The notes under the pieces are model-generated. The model made no database searches. It was not told the origin of the DNA and worked only from the letters and a program-made list of their open reading frames with translations. DNA of 64,000 nt from Candidatus Brocadia sp. (GTDB taxonomy: Bacteria; Planctomycetota; Brocadiia; Brocadiales; Brocadiaceae). Numbering within the stretch: the first letter of the stretch is position 1; every line of letters starts with the position of its first letter. The DNA lies in the NCBI GenBank assembly GCA_011525665.1, contig WYAU01000088.1, positions 43,439 to 107,438 on the forward strand. The letters are read 5' to 3'. The position numbers and the translations under genes were made by a program. Below are positions 9,444 to 17,710 of the stretch, piece after piece.

Positions 9444-10613
9444 CTATTTTAACTTCTGGTAATATTCGCTCAATACCCGTGCAACCTCCGCTCTTGTAAA
9501 GGTCGGCGGTGGAGCTTGCCCCGCGCTTAACATCTTACGAACTTCCGTTCCACTTAAGATGACATGGCTTGATGAATCATGGGGGCATGTTTTGTAGGAA
9601 GCCATACCGTTACAGGATTTACAGTAAAATGTATGATCAAAAAATAACGGTGTAATTCCTATCTCCTGCGGATCAAATTCATCAAAGATATAATGAGCGT
9701 CAAATGTTCCGTAATAATTCCCTACTCCCGCATGATCGCGGCCCACAATGAAGTGTGTGCAGCCATAATTTTTTCTTACGATAGCATGAAAGATGGCCTC
9801 TCTCGGCCCCGCGTACCGCATGGCGGCGGGAAAAACCGAAAGCATTGCCCTGTCCTTTGGATAATAGTTCTCCAAAAGGATTTCATAACTCTTAATCCTT
9901 ACATCTGCCGGTACATCGTCACTTTTTGTTTCCCCTACCAAAGGGTGCAAAAGGATGGCGTCTACGATTTCGAGGGCACATTTCTGGATATATTCATGGG
10001 CGCGATGCACGGGGTTACGGGTTTGGAATCCGACCACGCGCCTCCAGCCTTTTTTTACAAACACCTCCCTCGTCTCGTGGGGGTCCAGCCGATAGGGTAA
10101 AAAATCGGCTGGCTTTGTCCGGTTGACTACGCTAACCTTGCCACCCAGAAGATATTCTCCCATTTTATAAACATACTCCACGCCGGGATGTTTTCTGTCA
10201 TCTACGCCATAGACTTCTAAAGATTCCTTCGGTTTATCGTGATGAAAGATTTCTTCCAGATGTAAGATGGCAATCACTTCGTCCGCCTGATCCGTAAGGG
10301 CAACATCCTTGCCTGGCTTGAGCCCTTCAACCTCTGCCTTCGTGGCTGCGAGAACGATCGGAATAGACCATGGCAATCCGTTGGCCAACCGCATATTGTC
10401 AACCACATTATCGTAATCGGCCTTGCACATGAATCCTTCCAGCGGGCTCATTGCCCCAACCGCAATCATATCGACATCCGACATTTCGCGGGAGTCCAAA
10501 CGGATTTTTTTCATATCGTAATGAGTGGCTTTATCCAGCAATACTGCCCGTTCTTCCATGGAAACAATTCTGTTTACAAGCTTCCCCCCGTGGGGAGCAA
10601 TGTTTTTCACCAT
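9444..10613 (-). CDS. sat: Sulfate adenylyltransferase (ATP sulfurylase)
   Basis: 389 residues. It catalyses ATP + sulfate to adenosine-5'-phosphosulfate (APS) + PPi. The single-chain homo-oligomeric type is recognised by the active-site motif [16 protein letters not shown] (around residues 197-212), [12 protein letters not shown] (~293-304) and a C-terminal cysteine cluster [14 protein letters not shown] that resembles the zinc site of prokaryotic Sat. No APS-kinase domain is attached. The gene starts 6 bases after aprB on the same strand, making an aprA-aprB-sat operon whose enzyme product is the substrate of AprAB. Direction (assimilation, reduction or sulfite oxidation) cannot be decided from Sat alone. 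Confidence 0.93.
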   Translation of the reverse strand: MVKNIAPHGGKLVNRIVSMEERAVLLDKATHYDMKKIRLDSREMSDVDMIAVGAMSPLEGFMCKADYDNVVDNMRLANGLPWSIPIVLAATKAEVEGLKPGKDVALTDQADEVIAILHLEEIFHHDKPKESLEVYGVDDRKHPGVEYVYKMGEYLLGGKVSVVNRTKPADFLPYRLDPHETREVFVKKGWRRVVGFQTRNPVHRAHEYIQKCALEIVDAILLHPLVGETKSDDVPADVRIKSYEILLENYYPKDRAMLSVFPAAMRYAGPREAIFHAIVRKNYGCTHFIVGRDHAGVGNYYGTFDAHYIFDEFDPQEIGITPLFFDHTFYCKSCNGMASYKTCPHDSSSHVILSGTEVRKMLSAGQAPPPTFTRAEVARVLSEYYQKLK

Positions 10614-10619
10614 TTTTCT

Positions 10620-10949
10620 TTAATCTCCTTTCCAACTCCGTGCCTGAATAATAAATTCTTCCTGATGCCCCTCGGCATCCCATACCGTCCAGATCGTTTT
10701 GTCTTGCTTCAGCCGCGCCTTCAGGGAAGAACCGTCGCTGCACACCTGAAAGGGCAGCCGCAGTTCAATCGCCTGCACCGGGCATTCCTTCACACAGCAT
10801 GCACAGGTCCAGCAGGCAGATTGATCACGAATTATGGCCTTTGTATTTTCCCTGCGATAACACAGGTTTCCGGGGCAGATGCGTTCGCATCGCGCCTCGG
10901 GCAATCCCTTGCAGCCATTACAAATGTTTTCATCGATGAAGATACTCAT
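10620..10949 (-). CDS. aprB: Adenylylsulfate reductase, iron-sulfur (beta) subunit, short form
   Basis: 109 residues with two [4Fe-4S] ferredoxin motifs: CNGCKGLPEARCERICP (with an insert between cysteines, as in AprB) and CWTCACCVKECP. AprB passes electrons to the FAD of AprA. Dissimilatory AprB proteins are about 145-170 residues and have a C-terminal tail that wraps around AprA (established knowledge). This protein ends soon after the ferredoxin fold, so most of that tail is absent. Its start overlaps the aprA stop by 4 bases (ATGA), indicating translational coupling. Confidence 0.85.
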   Translation of the reverse strand: MSIFIDENICNGCKGLPEARCERICPGNLCYRRENTKAIIRDQSACWTCACCVKECPVQAIELRLPFQVCSDGSSLKARLKQDKTIWTVWDAEGHQEEFIIQARSWKGD

Positions 10950-12622
10950 GAATTCAAAGGGCGCTCCACCATTTTTATTTCGTCCGTGTTCGGATCATAA
11001 ATAGAGTTAACAAAGGTGAGCCACCGGCTATCATCTTTTTCCGGATAATCCAGCCGGGTCTGGTAGCATGCCCACCGCGTTTCTTTTCGGTAAATCAGAT
11101 GTTCTACCAATACCCTTGCGACATCGATTCTATCTACACATTCTAACGCCTCAACCAAATGATAATTATCGGCGGCTGCTATATCTTTCAGGCGTCCTTT
11201 CAGACACGTCAGCAACCGTCTTGCCTCCAGCAGTCTTTCTTCGTGAAGCGTATAATTCATGGAAATGCCTCCGGCATATTCATCCATAATCTTTTGGAGC
11301 CGTTCCCGCACATCGAGTGGCGATATGCCCGTTTTTTTCGTTAAAGGGGCCAAGACCCTGCCTTTTTCACCCAGAATGATCTCGTTGTCTATGTCGTTCC
11401 AGGGAGCGTCTTTTATCTCTTTTACTGCTGTCGCTGCTGCAATACGCCCTTCTACCCAGCTGCCGCTTACGTATTTTTTCGGCGCGCCACCCGCTACCTC
11501 TCCGGCAGCATAGAGACCGGGAATCGTTGTCCTTCTTTCTTTATCTATCCAATATCCTGCCTGGCAATGACCACCCACAATAAAAGGCTCCGTCCCCTGA
11601 ATTTCTACGGGTTTGCATCGGGGGTTCATATCCCTGCTTGCCCACAAAAGAATAATCGGGGGGTTCATATTCAGGAAATCTTCTTTCAGTTTCCTTTCAA
11701 CCGCCTCGTTCACAGTCGTTGTATCCAAATAGCATGGCCCCCGCCCTGCTTTCTTTTCCTCTAATGTCGCCAAAAGTCTGTGTTGTGTCAGGCATTTGTT
11801 GCCGCCCAGATGGTGATAATAGCGTTCCAGGTAATCTTCCCCGCGTGCATTAATCTGCTTCGACCGCGCCCCTACGGCAATGGTACCTGTTGGCGCATTC
11901 ACATCCTTTACCCGTAATGCGATGAACCGGTTCTCGAAGCTCGTCATCTCCGCGCCGATACGTATTCCCATGGCGTATCCTGCCCCCGCGTTCCAGGGAC
12001 AATACCATATCAGGTGCCTTGCCTCTCCCGTATTATGGGGTTTATAGATACCCGATGCTCCTCCCGTTGCAACAATAACGGTCTTTGCCCTGACCACATA
12101 AAACATGCCATTTCTGATACCGTAGCCAAACGCCCCGCAGACGCGTGTGCCATCGTAAATAAAATTGGTTGCTACAACACGATTTAAGACCCGGGCGGGG
12201 GTTTTTTGTACTGCCTCCGCAAGAATGGGTTTCAACCGCTCGCCAAAAATACGGATACTGCGTTTTCCCCGCATCTTGTATGTGCCGTCTTCGTTTTTTT
12301 CTATGGGAAGCCCCATCTCTTCCACATCTTTGACGACGTCATTCAGTCCCTGTACAATGCTATAAACAAGGTCTTTTCTGATAATACCTTCAAACTGCCG
12401 TTCGATAAACGAAATATAGGAATCGGGAGACTGCCCCGAATGCAAATAAGCATTGATGGCGTTCAAACCCATGGCCAGACAACCGCTGCGCTCGATATGT
12501 GCCTTTTCCATCACAACCACCCTGCAGGCGGGAGATTTTTTGTAAATCTCCACAGCTGCAAAGCATCCCGCCGCCCCGCCGCCGACAATTAATATGTCGG
12601 TATCTATGTGCAAAGTCCTCAT
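10946..12622 (-). CDS. aprA: Adenylylsulfate reductase, flavoprotein (alpha) subunit, short form
   Basis: 558 residues of the fumarate-reductase/AprA flavoprotein family. It reduces APS to sulfite and AMP. The N-terminus has the FAD motif ILIVGGGAAGCFAA (~residues 9-22). Other recognisable parts are GLNAINAYL, the VIVATGGASGIY segment, and GGHCQAGYWID followed by PGLYAAGEVAGG near residue 360. The histidine of GGH corresponds by position to the active-site histidine region of AprA (family knowledge). Dissimilatory AprA is usually 610-660 residues; this one lacks several insertions, as do the short AprA proteins used for assimilation in clostridia. It is the first gene of aprA-aprB-sat. No dsrAB or qmo genes are nearby. 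Confidence 0.85.
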   Translation of the reverse strand: MRTLHIDTDILIVGGGAAGCFAAVEIYKKSPACRVVVMEKAHIERSGCLAMGLNAINAYLHSGQSPDSYISFIERQFEGIIRKDLVYSIVQGLNDVVKDVEEMGLPIEKNEDGTYKMRGKRSIRIFGERLKPILAEAVQKTPARVLNRVVATNFIYDGTRVCGAFGYGIRNGMFYVVRAKTVIVATGGASGIYKPHNTGEARHLIWYCPWNAGAGYAMGIRIGAEMTSFENRFIALRVKDVNAPTGTIAVGARSKQINARGEDYLERYYHHLGGNKCLTQHRLLATLEEKKAGRGPCYLDTTTVNEAVERKLKEDFLNMNPPIILLWASRDMNPRCKPVEIQGTEPFIVGGHCQAGYWIDKERRTTIPGLYAAGEVAGGAPKKYVSGSWVEGRIAAATAVKEIKDAPWNDIDNEIILGEKGRVLAPLTKKTGISPLDVRERLQKIMDEYAGGISMNYTLHEERLLEARRLLTCLKGRLKDIAAADNYHLVEALECVDRIDVARVLVEHLIYRKETRWACYQTRLDYPEKDDSRWLTFVNSIYDPNTDEIKMVERPLNS

Positions 12623-12652
12623 ATAGGTAAAAATCGATAATTCATAAAAAAA

Positions 12653-12684
12653 ATTATACTACTCATTATTTATTCCTCTGTCAA
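12653..12684 (-). promoter_or_regulatory. Predicted promoter of the aprA-aprB-sat operon
   Basis: On the minus strand a perfect TTGACA (12684-12679) is followed after 17 bases by TAGTAT (12661-12656); an overlapping TATAAT (12658-12653) has a 20-base spacer. The site is about 35-60 bases before aprA. The rest of the gap up to 12900 shows nothing else. Confidence 0.5.
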
Positions 12685-12900
12685 TTTTAAAAACGGATGA
12701 GAGAAAAACAACGGAGGAAATCAAGGGGAAAGGGGTTAGCGATTATAAGCGAAAAACGTTTTTTTGTAAGTTATTAAGATACAGTCCTTCTGTTCGTTTC
12801 AGTGGGTAGTCCAGTTAGCGGAGGATTGCTTAGTTCCCGCTGTCAACAGCCTCCTGTCAACCGCATACTGTATATTTGCCTTGGTTATGCCTCGCCGGGT

Positions 12901-14583
12901 TTACATATCCCTGTTTGAAACAAAAAGGATATCCCTGTGTCCGACGGAATCTTTTCCCAGCACAAACAGGGGTATTTCAAGAGATTTTGATACGTCCCTG
13001 AAATCTCTTTCCTGCATAAAAACAAAGACCCGTTCGTTTGAATTCAGGAATTGTTTTAGATTGCTTAGTCCAGTTATCACCTCGAGAAAATTCCTGTTTG
13101 TATAGAACAGGTATGGATCCCGGAAGAAATTGTACAAGGCCAGTTTATCCGAGGGTTTCATCACGGAGTTGGCCTTATCACAAATTTCTTTGGCCGATTT
13201 ATACCGGTTCAGAACAGGGATAGCTTGCACGGTGCTCAGCGTAAAGACGGCAAAAATAACAAAAGTGGTGGTAAACAGAAAAGGGATTATTCTGGCGCAC
13301 CTCACAAATCGCAGCATAATAAGTCCGCCAACCAAAAGAATCATGGCAAACGGAATTGTTATGGCCGTATACTGGGGGAGAAGTGTGTAGACCGTAATCG
13401 GCAAGAGAATTCCTGATGCCAGTGAGATGCAGCACAGCGTATAGCAGGGATAATATCCTATTTTTTTAAAAGGCTTTTCGCGGAACCGCTCAATGAATTC
13501 ATTCAAAAACCAGGCGGTAAGCAAAGCTGCTCCGGGATAGAGAGGAAGTACGTAAATGTCTCTTTTCCCTGATACAAGGGAAAAGAAAACAAAAATAACG
13601 GCAAACCAGACGAGAGGCAGCAGGATACTGCGTATCTTTTCCTGTCCTTTTTTTGAAAACAGATAGAGTACAATGCTTGGAATGAAGACACTCCAGGGCA
13701 AAAAGTTAATTGGAAAATGGATGAAATAATAATAAAAAGGCCGTTTATGGGCAAAAGAACTGGCAAATCGTCCGACGTTCTGTTTGAAAAGGATTTGGTA
13801 GGTATATTCTTTGCCGCCGTAAATGCCTGCCAGAGAGACCCATGTGAATACGATAAAGGCAAATATCAGCCCCCCTGTCCAGGGGTGCATTTCTTTTACT
13901 ATTCCGGTGTTTTTTTTCAGGAGGAGATACGTGAGTACGACGCAAAAAGGCAGGATAAAACCAACCGGCCCCTTCGTAAGGACTCCCAGCGCCATGAAAA
14001 TATAAAAAAGCACGTAATACCAACCCGCGTATTTTTTTACTATCCCCGTATCTCCCCCGTGCGACGGGGAAGGAGCCACGCTGCGATCATGCCGTGCTGC
14101 GTATCCTTTAGAGAAGCAGAATACTGCCATGGTTACAAAAAACGTAAGGAGAATATCGAAGGCCACACGATGAGCCATCCAGAGGAACTTTGAACTGGTG
14201 GCAAGAATGAGCGCAGATAGCAAGCCGATCCGTGTGTTCCGATATAAACTTTTACCGAGATAAAATAGCGCCAGACAGCAACCGATTCCTGCAAGGGCTG
14301 AAGGCAGGCGGGAAGATAATGCCGTAATCCTTCCGAAAGGGATGGAAAATACATTGATGAGCCAAAACAAGAGGGGGGGTTTGTCCGGATAGGGGGCGCT
14401 GTTTAAATGAGGAACAATAAAGTTGCCGCTATCCCGCATTTCTTTGGAAACTTGTGCGTATCGTGGTTCGTCTGGCGCCCACAGGTCACGTTTCCCTATA
14501 TTGAACAGAAAGAGAAATGCCGTAAAGAGTATAATGCATGTCGCTATTACGCGGGTGTTGTTCCCAGCGGTTGCCAAGCTCAT
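12901..14583 (-). CDS. GT39/ArnT-like membrane glycosyltransferase
   Basis: 560 residues with about 11-12 membrane spans. The N-terminal loop reads DLWAPDEPRYAQV (~residues 33-45), the catalytic acidic motif of the ArnT/PMT (GT-C fold) family, followed by NSAPYPDKPPLLFWL, typical of ArnT-like enzymes that use polyprenyl-phosphate sugars. It probably attaches a sugar to lipid A, a glycolipid or a protein on the periplasmic side. Residues ~168-190 (RSVAPSPSHGGDTG region) look like a short in-frame insertion, with a small inverted repeat at 14055-14069. Its start overlaps the upstream GT87-like gene by 4 bases, so both are translated from one operon. Confidence 0.85.
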   Translation of the reverse strand: MSLATAGNNTRVIATCIILFTAFLFLFNIGKRDLWAPDEPRYAQVSKEMRDSGNFIVPHLNSAPYPDKPPLLFWLINVFSIPFGRITALSSRLPSALAGIGCCLALFYLGKSLYRNTRIGLLSALILATSSKFLWMAHRVAFDILLTFFVTMAVFCFSKGYAARHDRSVAPSPSHGGDTGIVKKYAGWYYVLFYIFMALGVLTKGPVGFILPFCVVLTYLLLKKNTGIVKEMHPWTGGLIFAFIVFTWVSLAGIYGGKEYTYQILFKQNVGRFASSFAHKRPFYYYFIHFPINFLPWSVFIPSIVLYLFSKKGQEKIRSILLPLVWFAVIFVFFSLVSGKRDIYVLPLYPGAALLTAWFLNEFIERFREKPFKKIGYYPCYTLCCISLASGILLPITVYTLLPQYTAITIPFAMILLVGGLIMLRFVRCARIIPFLFTTTFVIFAVFTLSTVQAIPVLNRYKSAKEICDKANSVMKPSDKLALYNFFRDPYLFYTNRNFLEVITGLSNLKQFLNSNERVFVFMQERDFRDVSKSLEIPLFVLGKDSVGHRDILFVSNRDM

Positions 14584-15902
14584 TTCACCGTCTCCTCATG
14601 TGCAGGCGCCGCCCTTAATTGCCGCAACTTCCAGCCAAGTCCTGCCAGCAATAAGACGCAAGCCCAAAAAGTGTTGCCCATCGCCTTGAATATGTCAAAT
14701 CCAGGCGCGGGCAGCGTAAGGCCAAGAAGAAGCAAACAAGCGATAAGCCAGAGTGACGTTATGGTCCTCGTTCGGGACGGGTTTGGTGAAGTAAGCCGGA
14801 TATTCAAGGCAACGGTGAGGGGGCACAAAAGCCAGACATAAAAGTACGTGAAAGAAAGCGGTGTAAAGATCAGGATTAATAACAACAACATTGCGTACTC
14901 GATTGAATTACTGTATTCCGTTCGTTGCGTGTAGCGTGGCATTGATGCAATGTAAAAGGAACACAGAGAAAGACCTATGACCGCAATGATCAGATTAACG
15001 TACGTGAAGTCAAGATTTGCTATGTTTATGTAGCGCGGATTATCTTTTGACCGGAAGGCATCCACGGGGCGCAGTAGTCGATTGGCGACAGCTATCAGCG
15101 ACTGGTTCTTCCCGCTGTACCCGCGGCTGGGACGCTGGGCAATTGAATCTGCGTCATAATGAAATACCATGCCTTCACTCCAGGTCATAAGATCCTGAAG
15201 GTTGCGCTGAAATCCGCGTAAAGGGGCCGGTAAAAGCACGAGAAAAAAGATTAGAAACGCAAACGTGGAGAGTGTTGCCTTCCAATGACGGCGATACACG
15301 AAATATGCAATGGAAAGTATAGGGAACGCCTTGATTGACACGGCCGCCGCAATCAATGCCCCCGCCCACCATTCTTTTTTCACGTGAAGACAGGTAAATG
15401 CTCCCAGCATACACGCCAGCAGCAATAAATTGGGTTGCCCCAGCAGGTAAATGTCCCAGACGTAAGGTGCGCAGCATGCGGTTGGTATCAGGTACAGGAG
15501 CGGATGTTGCCGGAGCGCCTTTCCTGTGGCAATATACACCGACAGGAGAACGCTTGCGACCCATGCTGCTGAATTTACGAGCACAAGAGTCCCTATGAAC
15601 GGTAAAAGTCCGCATGCGCTCAAAAGGGCAAAACAGAAGGCTGCGGGGGGAGGGTACATGAAATGAAACATTTCATCTCCGCCTTTTTGGTATATATCGC
15701 CATGGTGAAGCGCAATCTGTCCGATTTCATACCATCTGCCGTAGTCCTTCATATGATCATGGGCTTGGCTGCGAAAATAGTTGCCGATGGGGATGGCAGA
15801 CAACCCCATAATGGCAACTGCAAAGATGATGATCTGTAGCTTGTAGGTGTGAGTGCAAAGGGTATTTTTAATATTCATCCAATCACAGATCCTTTTCTCC
15901 AT
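14580..15902 (-). CDS. GT87-like (DUF2029) polyprenol-phosphate mannosyltransferase
   Basis: 440 residues with about 10 hydrophobic helices. The first periplasmic loop contains a D-x-x-D-Y-G-R-W-like segment (HMKDYGRWYE, ~residues 50-59) and FMYPPPAAFCFALL, both characteristic of DUF2029/GT87 GT-C transferases related to mycobacterial alpha-mannosyltransferases (family knowledge). It is predicted to use polyprenyl-phosphate-mannose or a similar donor outside the cytoplasmic membrane. It is the first gene of a two-gene operon with the GT39-like protein. The acceptor is unknown. Confidence 0.75.
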   Translation of the reverse strand: MEKRICDWMNIKNTLCTHTYKLQIIIFAVAIMGLSAIPIGNYFRSQAHDHMKDYGRWYEIGQIALHHGDIYQKGGDEMFHFMYPPPAAFCFALLSACGLLPFIGTLVLVNSAAWVASVLLSVYIATGKALRQHPLLYLIPTACCAPYVWDIYLLGQPNLLLLACMLGAFTCLHVKKEWWAGALIAAAVSIKAFPILSIAYFVYRRHWKATLSTFAFLIFFLVLLPAPLRGFQRNLQDLMTWSEGMVFHYDADSIAQRPSRGYSGKNQSLIAVANRLLRPVDAFRSKDNPRYINIANLDFTYVNLIIAVIGLSLCSFYIASMPRYTQRTEYSNSIEYAMLLLLILIFTPLSFTYFYVWLLCPLTVALNIRLTSPNPSRTRTITSLWLIACLLLLGLTLPAPGFDIFKAMGNTFWACVLLLAGLGWKLRQLRAAPAHEETVK

Positions 15903-16273
15903 AAATCAATCATCAACCAACCATGGAGGGTTTGTTGGGCCGTAAAGATATAGTCGGGCAGAAAGATTTGAAGATAAATTTGTAGCATATTCTGCCAACG
16001 GTTGCAAATGTTTCCTTGTTCAGGGTTATGACACAGGGGTAAGGCTCAATTTTAATGTGAATGGTACAGCAGCATCAAAAAATACTTGGATTACGTTCCG
16101 GGGTTCGTTACAATTACTGCTTTAAGTGCCTGATTACCGGCAATCAACGGACGGGCAGACGCTGATTGCCGATACGGATGGCGGATGTTTACAGGATTTT
16201 GTATCTGTTTTAAAAACTGAACTTATAAACCCATCTCTGAAAATGCAGTTACTGTATATTATAGACCTGCGCC
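15903..16273. other. Intergenic gap between divergent GT87-like and miaB genes
   Basis: 371 bases without a convincing gene. It holds one inverted repeat (16138-16171) and an AT-rich TATATTATAG stretch just before miaB that could be a -10 element. Nothing else is recognised. Confidence 0.5.
16138..16171. repeat. Inverted repeat of unknown function
   Basis: CGGCAATCA (16138-16146) pairs perfectly with TGATTGCCG (16163-16171) around a 16-base loop. There is no T run, so it is not an obvious terminator. Confidence 0.5.
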
Positions 16274-17632
16274 ATGGCTGATTCTGTTAATTTTACGAAT
16301 AAAGATCGACAACACAAAACAGTTTTTTTTGAAACCTTCGGCTGCCAGATGAATAAGCTCGATGCCGAGCTTTCGCTGGGTCTGTTGCAGGAGGAAGGCT
16401 ATAGAATTGTTGACAAAGCTGACGAAGCCGATGTCATCTTGTTTAATACGTGCAGCGTGCGTCAGCACGCCGAGGACAAGGTATATTCCCATCTGGGAGC
16501 GCTGAAAATGCTGAAGAAAAGACACCCCGAAGTCGTCGTGGGTGTGCTTGGATGTATGGCGCAAAAAGATGGTGAGGCAATATTTAAACGTATGCCCCAT
16601 GTAGATCTTGTCTGCGGAACGCGCATGTTTTCGCGGTTGCCGGAATTGCTTCTAACCATCAAAAACCAGGGTTCGCATGTCCTTGCCATAGACGAGGATC
16701 AAATCGTTAGCGTGAAGAGGCCGGTGGCCTACCGGCCAAATTTTTATCAGGCATTCGTCACGGTTATGCGGGGGTGTGATAACTTTTGCTCTTATTGCAT
16801 CGTGCCCTATGTGCGGGGCGGTGAAATCAGCCGGACAATTGCCGACGTGAAAGAAGAGGTGCAGTCCCTTGTATCAAATGGTTGTAAAGAGGTTACCCTG
16901 CTGGGTCAAAATATAAATTCCTACGGGAAGGGATTGGCTGGCGGCATAACGCTTGGCCATTTGCTTTCTGAATTGAATGATTTGGACGGACTCGAAAGAA
17001 TTCGTTTTGTGACCTCTCATCCGGCAGACATGTCCCGCGATCTCATTCGTACCATGAGCCGTTTGAGCAAGGTCTGTGAACATTTACACATGCCCGCCCA
17101 GTCGGGTTCTGACCGGATCCTCCAAGAAATGCGGCGCGGTTACACAGCGGGTTACTACCGCGATTTGATCTCTTATGCAAGGGAATTAATTCCTTATATT
17201 GCGGTAGCCAGCGACTTTATCGTTGGTTTCCCGGGAGAAATGGACGAGGATTTTCAGGAAACAGTGCGTTTGATGGAAGATATCCGTTTCCAAAACTGTT
17301 TTATATTCAAATATTCTCCCCGTACAGGCACGAAGGCCGCAGAGTTGAAGGATGATGTTGTTGATGAGGTTAAAAGGGCAAGAAATATGAAGTTGCTGGA
17401 ACTGCAAAAGAGCATCAGCCTGGAACAGAACAGGAAGATGATAGGGAGGAAAGTGGAGGTGCTTGTGGAAGGCGCCAGTAAATCCGATTCACACAAGTTG
17501 TCAGGCCGCACACGGCAAAACCATATTGTCGTTTTCAATGGCCCTGCGGTTCTGGTGGGAAGACTGGTAAATGTCGTGATACATGAAGTAACGGATCTTA
17601 CTCTTTATGGTAAGCCGGAGGATTGTTCCTGA
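16274..17632 (+). CDS. miaB: tRNA-2-methylthio-N6-dimethylallyladenosine synthase
   Basis: 452 residues, the usual length. MiaB is a radical SAM methylthiotransferase that adds a methylthio group to i6A37 of tRNAs. The N-terminal UPF0004 domain shows three cluster cysteines (FGCQMNKLD ~24, FNTCSVRQHAEDK ~60, LGCMAQKDG ~94). The radical SAM site is CDNFCSYCIVPYVRG (C-x3-C-x2-C, ~170), and a TRAM domain ends the chain. The CSVRQHAEDKVYSHLG segment favours MiaB over MtaB or RimO. It stands alone on the plus strand, convergent with the helicase gene downstream. Confidence 0.95.
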   Translation: MADSVNFTNKDRQHKTVFFETFGCQMNKLDAELSLGLLQEEGYRIVDKADEADVILFNTCSVRQHAEDKVYSHLGALKMLKKRHPEVVVGVLGCMAQKDGEAIFKRMPHVDLVCGTRMFSRLPELLLTIKNQGSHVLAIDEDQIVSVKRPVAYRPNFYQAFVTVMRGCDNFCSYCIVPYVRGGEISRTIADVKEEVQSLVSNGCKEVTLLGQNINSYGKGLAGGITLGHLLSELNDLDGLERIRFVTSHPADMSRDLIRTMSRLSKVCEHLHMPAQSGSDRILQEMRRGYTAGYYRDLISYARELIPYIAVASDFIVGFPGEMDEDFQETVRLMEDIRFQNCFIFKYSPRTGTKAAELKDDVVDEVKRARNMKLLELQKSISLEQNRKMIGRKVEVLVEGASKSDSHKLSGRTRQNHIVVFNGPAVLVGRLVNVVIHEVTDLTLYGKPEDCS

Positions 17633-17710
17633 TCCGAACGGACCGGGAGGAAAAGGTCTTTTTTTCGTCCGCGATTCCTGTGCGGTGCCTGTGAACAGGC
17701 ACAGGAGTAA

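Noticed and set aside
13717..14193. 158-residue plus-strand frame
   Set aside because: It is antisense to the conserved GT39-like gene, with no domain and unlikely composition.
15379..15396. Third parS-like palindrome (TTTCACGTGAAGAC)
   Set aside because: Only about 12 of 16 positions agree and it lies inside a glycosyltransferase gene; probably chance.
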